Shown here in pieces: positions 13,318-21,212 of a stretch of 64,000 nucleotides of DNA. This stretch comes from Pseudomonadota bacterium. GTDB lineage: Bacteria; Pseudomonadota; Alphaproteobacteria; Sphingomonadales; Sphingomonadaceae. Each line of letters opens with the position of its first letter. Positions within the stretch are counted from its first letter, which is position 1. The DNA lies in the NCBI GenBank assembly GCA_963205265.1, contig CAUJJI010000019.1, positions 32,191 through 96,190 of the forward strand. Reading direction: 5' to 3'. Below the pieces are notes generated by a model. That model did no database searches. It was not told the origin of the DNA and was given only the letters and a program-made list of their open reading frames with translations. A program made the translations under genes and the position numbers.

Positions 13318-15062
13318 GCAATCCCTTCCCGTCCCGGCGCACCCTGCGCGCCCCGCACCAGTCGGCCTGGCAAGGCGCCGGTCGCCTGGCCGCCCCGATA
13401 GGTGATCTCGCCGGAAACGATCGTCGCCTCATAGCCCTCAGCCGCCTGCATCAGGCGGCGCCCGCCGGCCGGCAGGTCGTAGATCGGACGCGGTGCGTGG
13501 AGGCGCAAGCCGGCGAGGTCGATCACGTTGACGTCGGCTTTCATGCCGACCGCGATCCGACCCCGGTCATGGAGCCCGACCGCGCAGGCGGTGTCGCTGG
13601 CGAGCATGCGGATGGCGCGCGGCAGGGTGATCCGCTTCGCCGGGTCGGGATGGCCCACCCAATGCGTCAGCAGGTAGGTCGGCAGCGAAGCGTCGCAGAT
13701 CATGCCGTAGTGGGCGCCGCCGTCGCCAAGACCCAGCAGCACGTCGGGATGCTTCAGGAACACTTCTCCGGCCCCTTCGAACCTCTCGCCGATGCGGTTC
13801 GCCGAAGGGCGGTAGAGCACCGCACGCCCATCGTTCTCGAGCAGGGCGTCGTAAATGACTTCCAGCGGGTCGAGCCCGGCGCGGCGGGCCCGCGCGGCGA
13901 TGCTGTCGGCGGCGTCGGGGTGATAGTTGGGCGGGTCGCCGAGCGGGAAAAGCCACTCGGTATCGTCGACGACCGACTTGAAGAAGGCGTGGGGGTCTTC
14001 ACTGCGCTCGGCCAGCAGACGGCGGCGCAGTCCGGGATCGCGCATGGCGGCCACCTTTTCGGCTAGCGGCAGGCCGGCCAGGGCTGCGAAGCCGGGGTGG
14101 AACACGAAGGGATGAAGCGACAGGTCGAGGCCGATCAGGATGCCGACCGGCCGCGGCATGACCTGCGCCTTGATCGCGAGGCCATCGGCCCTGGCCGCGG
14201 CTATGCCGTCGAGGATAACCCGCCAGCGGTCGCTGCCGTTGGCCGGCTGGGTCAGCGTGAAGGACAGCGGCCGCCCCGATGTCGCGGCCAGGCGGCGCAG
14301 CAGCGCCACCGTGTCCTCGCCCGAAATCCGGTCGTCCCCCAGCATCTCGAAGACGCCGGTGCCGGCGTCGCGCAGTCCCTCCGCCATCGCCAGAAGCTCG
14401 GCTTCCTCCGAGAAGATCGTCGGCACGTTGCGGCCGTCGCGGTAGCGGTGAGCGAGGTGGCGCGTAGTGCTGACCCCGATCGCGCCCGCGCGCAGCGCCT
14501 CGGCGGTGAGCGCCCGCATCTGCGCCAGGTCCTCTGCGGTCGGCGGCTCGCAATCGGCACCGCGCTGGCCCATCACGTAGACACGCAGCGGGTTGTGCGG
14601 CAGCTGCGCAGCGAAATCGATATCGGCACGGCGCGCCCCGATCGCATCGAGATAGTCGGGAAAGCTTTCCCAGTTCCAGGGAAGTCCCTCGCTCATCACC
14701 GCTTCGGGAATGTCCTCGACGCCCTCCATCATGCGGATCATCAGCTCGCGCTGCCCGGGCCTTGCCGGCGCGAAGCCGACGCCGCAATTGCCCATGATCA
14801 CGCTGGTCACGCCGTGGCCGGACGACGGAGCCAGCCGGTTCTCCCAGGTGATCTGCCCGTCGTAATGCGTGTGGATGTCGACGAAGCCGGGGGTCACGAT
14901 CCGGCCCTCGGCCGCGATCTCCTCCCGGCCGCGCCCGCCGACCTTGCCGACCGCCGCGATGGTCCGGCCCCGGATGGCGACATCACCGTCGAACGCTTCG
15001 CCGCCGCTGCCGTCGACGATGGTGCCGCCGCGGATGACCAGGTCGAATTGGGGATCGGTCAC
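13314..15062 (-). CDS. N-acyl-D-amino-acid deacylase-family amidohydrolase
   Basis: LVIRGGTIVDGSG...GFVDIHTHYDGQITWENRLAPSSGHGVTSVIMGNCGVGFAP; GTG start, overlaps BVMO start. Confidence 0.85.
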   Translation of the reverse strand: MTDPQFDLVIRGGTIVDGSGGEAFDGDVAIRGRTIAAVGKVGGRGREEIAAEGRIVTPGFVDIHTHYDGQITWENRLAPSSGHGVTSVIMGNCGVGFAPARPGQRELMIRMMEGVEDIPEAVMSEGLPWNWESFPDYLDAIGARRADIDFAAQLPHNPLRVYVMGQRGADCEPPTAEDLAQMRALTAEALRAGAIGVSTTRHLAHRYRDGRNVPTIFSEEAELLAMAEGLRDAGTGVFEMLGDDRISGEDTVALLRRLAATSGRPLSFTLTQPANGSDRWRVILDGIAAARADGLAIKAQVMPRPVGILIGLDLSLHPFVFHPGFAALAGLPLAEKVAAMRDPGLRRRLLAERSEDPHAFFKSVVDDTEWLFPLGDPPNYHPDAADSIAARARRAGLDPLEVIYDALLENDGRAVLYRPSANRIGERFEGAGEVFLKHPDVLLGLGDGGAHYGMICDASLPTYLLTHWVGHPDPAKRITLPRAIRMLASDTACAVGLHDRGRIAVGMKADVNVIDLAGLRLHAPRPIYDLPAGGRRLMQAAEGYEATIVSGEITYRGGQATGALPGRLVRGAQGAPGREGIA

Positions 15063-15079
15063 TATGGCCTCCCGCCTCG

Positions 15080-16036
15080 TCAGACGTCGAAATCGGCGTC
15101 GGGGCCGTCGAGGCCCAGCCGCCGGCCGAGCGCATAGTCGCCGGCGATCGTCGTGCGCTCCATCACCCGCGTCTGGTCGATCGGCACGCCGGTCGCGCAG
15201 TGCAGCGTGCGCCAATTGTCCCAGAGCACCATGTCGTCCGCCTGCCAGCGGTGGAAATAGGAGAATTCCGCGTCGGTGCAGATCGCGACGAGCTCGCGCA
15301 GCAGCATGTCGCCGGCGGCGGTCCCGTCCTCGTAGACGCCGATCGCGAACGCGGGCGATATGTTCAGCACTTTGCGGCCGGTTTCCGCCTGGGTGTACAC
15401 CATGGGGTGGATGACGCGGGGGTAGCTGAATTTTCGCCGCTGGATCTGCGTTCCCGATGCCGCCATGCGCAGCAGCTGCGCCGGGCCCGCGCCGGCGAAG
15501 CCTTGCAGGCTCATGTCGACATCGACATGGTAGACCACATGGAGCCCCTCGATCCTGTCCCGCAGCTGCGCGGGCAAGCGCTCATAGGCAGCGATCCGGT
15601 CGATGAAGCCGGTCTCGCCGCCGCTGGCCGGCAGCTGCACGGGCCGCAGGATGCCGCCGCGGTTGATCCGGTGCGTGTAGATGAGGTCGCTGTGCCATGG
15701 CAGCCAGCCGCCGCGCAGCTCGCCGCCGACGTCGTAGTAGCTGCCGTCCCCGGGATAGAACTTGATCTTGACGAGGTCGGGAAAGCCTTCCTGCCGGCTT
15801 TCCGGGAACGGATGCGCCTCGAGCGCGCCGAAGCAGCGGCTGAGCGCGAGATGGAACGCCTGCGACGACTCGCCCTCTCGAAACAGCAGAACGCCGCGCT
15901 CGATCCACAGATCGTTCAATTGCCGGCGAATGCCGGGCTGCTCCAACTGCGCCGCGGTCAGACCCGTGACCGTGGCACCGAAAGGCAGGGCGCTTGCCAG
16001 TGGCGATATGACCAGTTCGTCCGCAAGGCTTGCCAT
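15080..16036 (-). CDS. TauD/TfdA-family Fe(II)/2-oxoglutarate dioxygenase
   Basis: LPWHSDLIYT (HxD) and distal DNWRTLHCATGVP with conserved His/Arg context. Confidence 0.88.
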   Translation of the reverse strand: MASLADELVISPLASALPFGATVTGLTAAQLEQPGIRRQLNDLWIERGVLLFREGESSQAFHLALSRCFGALEAHPFPESRQEGFPDLVKIKFYPGDGSYYDVGGELRGGWLPWHSDLIYTHRINRGGILRPVQLPASGGETGFIDRIAAYERLPAQLRDRIEGLHVVYHVDVDMSLQGFAGAGPAQLLRMAASGTQIQRRKFSYPRVIHPMVYTQAETGRKVLNISPAFAIGVYEDGTAAGDMLLRELVAICTDAEFSYFHRWQADDMVLWDNWRTLHCATGVPIDQTRVMERTTIAGDYALGRRLGLDGPDADFDV

Positions 16037-16112
16037 GGCGCTCTCCCGAAGTTTTGCGGCATGGATGGCAAGTGCGGCGTAGCAGGACAAATGCCGATTT
16101 GTTTGCACATAG

Positions 16113-16129
16113 TATGCCGCTACGGCATA
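16113..16129. promoter_or_regulatory. Palindrome, candidate LysR operator
   Basis: TATGCCG-CTA-CGGCATA perfect 7-bp arms; contains T-N11-A; between divergent TauD and LysR genes. Confidence 0.55.
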
Positions 16130-16137
16130 GCCATGCC

Positions 16138-17100
16138 ATGGAACTGAGGCACCTGCGCTACTTCATCGCGGCGGTCGAGGAAGGCTCGCTGCAGAAAGCG
16201 GCGGCGCGGCTCAACATCGCCCAGCCCGCGCTGTCGCGCCGCGTCCGCGACCTCGAGGTGGAACTGGGCTGCCCGCTCTTCCTGCGCGGTCCGCGCGGCA
16301 TAGTGCCGACTCCAGCCGGCCGCCTGCTCTATGAAGACGGCATTCGCGCGGTCGCCGGCCTCGAGGAAACGATCCAGCGCGTCCGCCAGTCCGCGCGCCT
16401 CGGGGGTGACGGGGTGCGGTTGGGCCTGGCGCCGAGCGTAGCCCGCAAATACGCCTTCGTCGCCGATGTGCTGGAACGCGAGCAAGCCGACAGCGGATAC
16501 CGCATCGCGATCGTCCAGCGGCCGTCGTCGGAACTCGCGGACAGCCTGCGCAAAGGCACGATCGACCTCGCGCTCATGTACGAGCAGCGCCCGAATGCCC
16601 GGCACATCGGCGAGCGCCTGATCCACCGCGAAGCCTATGTGCTGGCGATGCACCCGTCGCATCGCTTGGCAATCCGCGCTCCTGCCGATCTGTCCGAACT
16701 CGCAGATCAGCCGCTTGTCTGGCTGAGCCGGAGAGACAGTGCCGGCGGCGTGAACCCGATGCTGCTGCAGCTTCGGCGGCATGGATTCGACCCGTCGATC
16801 CGTGAACTGGTCGACACTCCGGAGGAACAGCTCGACTTGACGATGACGGGCGCCGGAATGTGCATCACGCCGGCATCGACAATGCTGGCCGTGCCGCCCG
16901 GCAAGCTCCACTTCCGCGCTTTGCCGCGCCTCGACGCGGCGATGGACCTGACCATGGCGTGGCATCGGGAAGGGTCGGGCGAGCACAGCCAAGGGCTCGT
17001 TGCCCGGGTCAATGCCGCCATCGACCGGCACAGGTCGGCACTGGCGCAATTGCCGGACTGGGCGATGCTCGACAAGCACCAGCTCTACCGGCCGGAATAG
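16138..17100 (+). CDS. LysR-family transcriptional regulator
   Basis: MELRHLRYFIAAVEEGSLQKAAARLNIAQPALSRRVRDLEVELGCPLFLR. Confidence 0.95.
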   Translation: MELRHLRYFIAAVEEGSLQKAAARLNIAQPALSRRVRDLEVELGCPLFLRGPRGIVPTPAGRLLYEDGIRAVAGLEETIQRVRQSARLGGDGVRLGLAPSVARKYAFVADVLEREQADSGYRIAIVQRPSSELADSLRKGTIDLALMYEQRPNARHIGERLIHREAYVLAMHPSHRLAIRAPADLSELADQPLVWLSRRDSAGGVNPMLLQLRRHGFDPSIRELVDTPEEQLDLTMTGAGMCITPASTMLAVPPGKLHFRALPRLDAAMDLTMAWHREGSGEHSQGLVARVNAAIDRHRSALAQLPDWAMLDKHQLYRPE

Positions 17101-17605
17101 ATCGAGCGGGCGCAGCAATGCTCGCGAGGTCGGACCGACGCGCGGGCTGGAGTGCCTCCTCAAGATCCCTCGGAGCGCGTGGCTGCAGGCGACCCGATCG
17201 CGTCAACGGTCGGGCACCAAATCTTCGGAGCGAGGTTCGCTTCGCACAGGCGATAGGGTGACGGCCGCGCCTAGGGGTCGAGTCCAAACAGCGACCGTCG
17301 CCCTACGAATATGTATCCGCGGGATCGCGAGCTATCCGGAAGATTGCGTAACCGCCTAGGCAATTTGCAGAAACTGGCGCCGGAGGCACTGCCTCTGCGA
17401 ACCGTCCCGACGTCCGCCACGGGCCGGATCGGCCATGGTGGTGCCATAAAGTATACATTGCGCCTGCACGCGGACGCGTGCGGAATTGCAACAGAGTCGA
17501 GGCAAAGCCGTGCACGGCGGCTTCTAACAACTTGACGACCAATGCCGCGTGGGCCAGCTTGTCGCCAAGGTTCAGCAAAGCTGGAATTCGGAGGAGGGAG
17601 CCAAT

Positions 17606-20182
17606 ATGCAACGACACCGTAGTCTCGTCCTGGCCGCGCTTGCGGGAGTATCCACGCTCGTATGGAGCGTGCCGGCGATCGCGCAGGATGCGCAGGCAGA
17701 GTCTGCCGCCGCGCCGGGCGAAATCATCGTCACGGCCCGCAAGCGCAACGAATCGATCCTCAAGGTCCCGGTCGTCGTCACGGCCGTCACCGGCGACCAG
17801 TTGACCACTTCGCAGATCACCACCGTGACCGACCTGCCGCGGCTGGTGCCCGGCCTGGTCATCGCCGGCAACATCCTGTCGATCGGCCCGCAGGTCACCA
17901 TCCGCGGTGTCGGCACGTCGTCGTTCGACCCCGGCGTCGACCAGTCGGTATCGCTGAACATCGACGGGCTCTCGCTGGGCCAGGGCCTGGCATTCGGCAG
18001 CGCCATGTTCGACGTCGGCCAGGTCGAAGTGCTCAAGGGCCCGCAGGCGCTGTTCTACGGCAAGTCGAGCCCGGGCGGCGTGATCTCGCTGCGCACCGCC
18101 GATCCGACCGACGAGTTCGAAGTCATCGCCAGCGCCGGTTACGAATTCGTGGCCCGCGAAGGCCGCGGCGAGCTGATCGTCTCGGGCCCGCTCTCGCCCA
18201 GTTTCAAGGCGCGCCTCTCCACGATGTATTCGAAGGGCGAAGGCTATTTCATCAACGACGCCGTGCCGATCGCCGCGACCGGCGCCCTGGCGCCGAAGCA
18301 CAAGCGCAACCCGCAGCCGAAGAACTTCGTCATCCGCGGTACCCTGCTGTGGGATCCCTCGGAGGATTTCACCGCCCGGCTCAAGATCAATCATTCCTAC
18401 GACCATTCCGAGAATGCCGAGCTCAAGCAGCTTGCCAACTGCATGGAGCCCGGCGGCACTGTCACTTTCGGCAGCGGCATTCCCGGCACCGGCATTCCCG
18501 CCGCGCCGAACTTCCTCACTCCGGTCGACCCGATCTCGTTCATCGGCAATGACAACTGCAAGTACGACCGCCACGCGCCGCAGGTCTATCTCGACCCCAG
18601 CGCATTCCCGGGCGTACCCAACAACGGCGTTCCCTATCTGAAGAACGAGCAGAATTTCGGCACGCTCGAGCTCAACTGGAACGTCGCGCCCGATCTCACC
18701 TTGACTTCGACCACGGCCTATTACCAATTGAAGTCCAGCAGCTCGGTCAATCCGACGCTGACCGTGGCCTCGGCGCCGCTGTTCGCCGTCACCAACCGGT
18801 TCCGCCGCCGTGAGCTCACGCAGGAACTGCGGCTGAACAGCGACTTCAGCGGTCCGCTGAACTTCACTGTGGGCGCCTTCTATGAAGACGGCCAGCTGCG
18901 CGACCGGGTGCATTTCATCCGCAACACCCGCTTCGGCGCCCTGAGCCCGCAGATCGTCGGCCAGCCGTTCCTGCCCTATCTCGACATCCTGAACGACGAC
19001 CGCGAGTCCACGGTCGACATCAGGACCGACTCGGTGTTCGGCCAGCTGCGCTACAAGATCGTGCCGCAGCTCGAACTTGCTGCCGGCGTGCGCTGGTCCA
19101 AGGAAACCCGCAAGCTGAGCATCTTCGACTTCCACAACAACACGATGAACATCCCGGGAGCGCCCGACGATCTCGACATCACCAACCAGCTCAAGCCGGG
19201 TTCGAACCGCGTCCACTCCAACACCTGGTCGCCCGAGGCCACCCTCACCTGGACGCCGACCGACGACCTGACCCTGTTCGGCTCCTACAAGAAGGGCTAC
19301 AAGTCGGGCTCGTTCAGCGTCGCGGTTCCGGGAACCGCCGGGCAGGACAAGAGCTTCGGCGACGAGAAGGTCAAGGGCTACGAGATCGGCGTCAAATCGC
19401 GGCTGCTCGATCGGCACCTGCTCGCCAACCTGGCGTGGTACGATTACCGCTACAACGGCCTGCAGGTCGGCGTGATCGAAGGCTTCGTCAACGGTTCGCC
19501 GGTGATCAACACCCGCAATTCGGGCGGGGCGCGGACCTACGGCGTCGACCTCGACTTGCAGTATCGTCCGCCGCAGCTCGAAGGCCTGTCGTTCAATGCC
19601 TCGGTCAATTGGAACCGGGCGAAGTACAAGGAACTGTCGCTGGGCTGCTATCCCAACCAGACCGTGGCGCAGGGCTGCAACCAGAATCCGGTCACGGTCC
19701 CAGCAACGGCGACGCACGGCACGACCCGCTACCTCGAGCAGAACCTCAACGGCGTCCAGATGATCCGCGCGCCCGAGTGGTCGGCCAATTTCGGTTTCGA
19801 CTACGAATTCCCGGTGAACTCCGGCTGGTCGCTGAAGTTCAGCAACAACAACCAGTTGTCCTCCAAGTACCCGTCCTACCTGGCGCTCAATCGCCCCAAC
19901 CGCGACAATTTCCAGCGCGGCTACATCAAGTTCGACCTGGGCCTCACGCTCAAGTCGTCGGATGACCGCTGGGAAGTTGCGCTGATCGGCAAGAACCTGA
20001 GCGACAAGCTGGTCGCTTCCAACTGCTCGGCCTCCAACACCCAGGGCGGCGGCGTCTTCGGCGGCGATTCCTCGGGCTTCGCCACCCAGCAGGGCCAGGT
20101 CGGCTGGGCAGAGGCGCTGTGCTTCCCCGACGGCCCCGGCCGCTCGGTGTGGGTCCGGCTGACGATGCGGCCGTTCAAGTAA
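17606..20182 (+). CDS. TonB-dependent receptor
   Basis: Signal peptide, plug IIVTARKRNESILKVPVVVTAVTG, GPQALFYGKSSPGGVISL, C-terminal aromatic beta strand VWVRLTMRPFK. Confidence 0.93.
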   Translation: MQRHRSLVLAALAGVSTLVWSVPAIAQDAQAESAAAPGEIIVTARKRNESILKVPVVVTAVTGDQLTTSQITTVTDLPRLVPGLVIAGNILSIGPQVTIRGVGTSSFDPGVDQSVSLNIDGLSLGQGLAFGSAMFDVGQVEVLKGPQALFYGKSSPGGVISLRTADPTDEFEVIASAGYEFVAREGRGELIVSGPLSPSFKARLSTMYSKGEGYFINDAVPIAATGALAPKHKRNPQPKNFVIRGTLLWDPSEDFTARLKINHSYDHSENAELKQLANCMEPGGTVTFGSGIPGTGIPAAPNFLTPVDPISFIGNDNCKYDRHAPQVYLDPSAFPGVPNNGVPYLKNEQNFGTLELNWNVAPDLTLTSTTAYYQLKSSSSVNPTLTVASAPLFAVTNRFRRRELTQELRLNSDFSGPLNFTVGAFYEDGQLRDRVHFIRNTRFGALSPQIVGQPFLPYLDILNDDRESTVDIRTDSVFGQLRYKIVPQLELAAGVRWSKETRKLSIFDFHNNTMNIPGAPDDLDITNQLKPGSNRVHSNTWSPEATLTWTPTDDLTLFGSYKKGYKSGSFSVAVPGTAGQDKSFGDEKVKGYEIGVKSRLLDRHLLANLAWYDYRYNGLQVGVIEGFVNGSPVINTRNSGGARTYGVDLDLQYRPPQLEGLSFNASVNWNRAKYKELSLGCYPNQTVAQGCNQNPVTVPATATHGTTRYLEQNLNGVQMIRAPEWSANFGFDYEFPVNSGWSLKFSNNNQLSSKYPSYLALNRPNRDNFQRGYIKFDLGLTLKSSDDRWEVALIGKNLSDKLVASNCSASNTQGGGVFGGDSSGFATQQGQVGWAEALCFPDGPGRSVWVRLTMRPFK

Positions 20183-20198
20183 GCAGGGAGCCGTGTGC

Positions 20199-20237
20199 GG
20201 ACCCGGCCGGGCAGGCTTCCTGTCCGGCCGGGTCCGA
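20199..20237 (+). terminator. Strong hairpin downstream of the TonB receptor
   Basis: CGGACCCGGCCGGGCAGG-CTT-CCTGTCCGGCCGGGTCCG; 18-bp stem with one G-U pair and 3-nt loop; no T-tract follows. Confidence 0.6.
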
Positions 20238-20300
20238 ATTCCTTCGAGCGGTTCCGGGCCCAGCGGCTCCGATCGCTTTCGGCTGAATTCAGTTTCCGCT

Positions 20301-21182
20301 TCAGGGGTCCTGGGTCATCCCGAGCGCCCAGCGAATGGCTTCCAGATACATCCTGCGCACTTCGGGGTCGGCCCAGCTGCGGCGGGTATGGCCGATGCTG
20401 GAATAGAAAACTCGACCGGCGCCGTAGTTTCGCGTCCAGGCGACGGGGATGTCCGAAGTGCCGGCCGGAGCAGTCTCGATCCGGTCCTGGTCGATGCGGA
20501 GGAGGACCTTCGTCTTGGCGCGCGAAAACGCCTTCGGCACATAGAGTTCGTTCTGCGCCGAGAATGAGCGGGGCCAGTGGCGCGTGATCGGCGAGTCCGG
20601 TGCTTCGTTGACCAGCGGGAATGTGACGACCGGCTTGTCGATGGTGTTCAAGGGGTGTCCGCCGAATCCGGCTCCCAGCATGTCGGCGTATTCGGGCCAG
20701 GAATAGTTGGCATCAAGGGCGCCGTGAACGCCGACGATTCCCTTGCCGCGATCATGCACGAAGCCGAGCAGGGCCTGCTTGGCTTCCGCGCCCAGGCCCC
20801 ATTCCCCGGTCGTGTTGACCAGGACCACGGCGTCGAAATCGCCAAGTCCCTCCGGGATGAAACCAAACCGCATCTTCTTGCCGCCGCGCGGGTTGATCAG
20901 GTCGAAGTCGGTGCGCAGTTCGGCATCGAACAGTCCGCTTTCCTGACCGAGGACGGCAATTGCGACCATGGCGTCGGATATCGACTCATGATGAAACCCG
21001 CGTTCGGCGCCAAGGATCAGGACGCGGGGCTTGCGAGGGATGCCCGCCGCAATCCGCGCGGCCAGCGCATCCAGCTGTTGTTCGGACATCGCCGCCAGAG
21101 GATCGCCGCGTTCGGCTCCGACCGCAGCCTGCGGTGCCCAGACCAGGGCGAGAATTGCCGGGATTGCCATTCGCCAGTTCAT
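20301..21182 (-). CDS. Exported ThuA-domain protein
   Basis: KPRVLILGAERGFHHESI, AVVLVNTTGEWGL, GIVGVHGALDANYSWPEYADMLGAGFGGHP. Confidence 0.88.
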   Translation of the reverse strand: MNWRMAIPAILALVWAPQAAVGAERGDPLAAMSEQQLDALAARIAAGIPRKPRVLILGAERGFHHESISDAMVAIAVLGQESGLFDAELRTDFDLINPRGGKKMRFGFIPEGLGDFDAVVLVNTTGEWGLGAEAKQALLGFVHDRGKGIVGVHGALDANYSWPEYADMLGAGFGGHPLNTIDKPVVTFPLVNEAPDSPITRHWPRSFSAQNELYVPKAFSRAKTKVLLRIDQDRIETAPAGTSDIPVAWTRNYGAGRVFYSSIGHTRRSWADPEVRRMYLEAIRWALGMTQDP

Positions 21183-21212
21183 GCTGCCTGCTCCTGCTCC
21201 ACGATATGCCGA

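Noticed and set aside
17303-19717. 804-aa minus-strand ORF covering the 17.1-17.6 kb gap
   Set aside because: Mostly antisense to the TonB receptor and lacks recognisable domains; not accepted as the gene filling the gap
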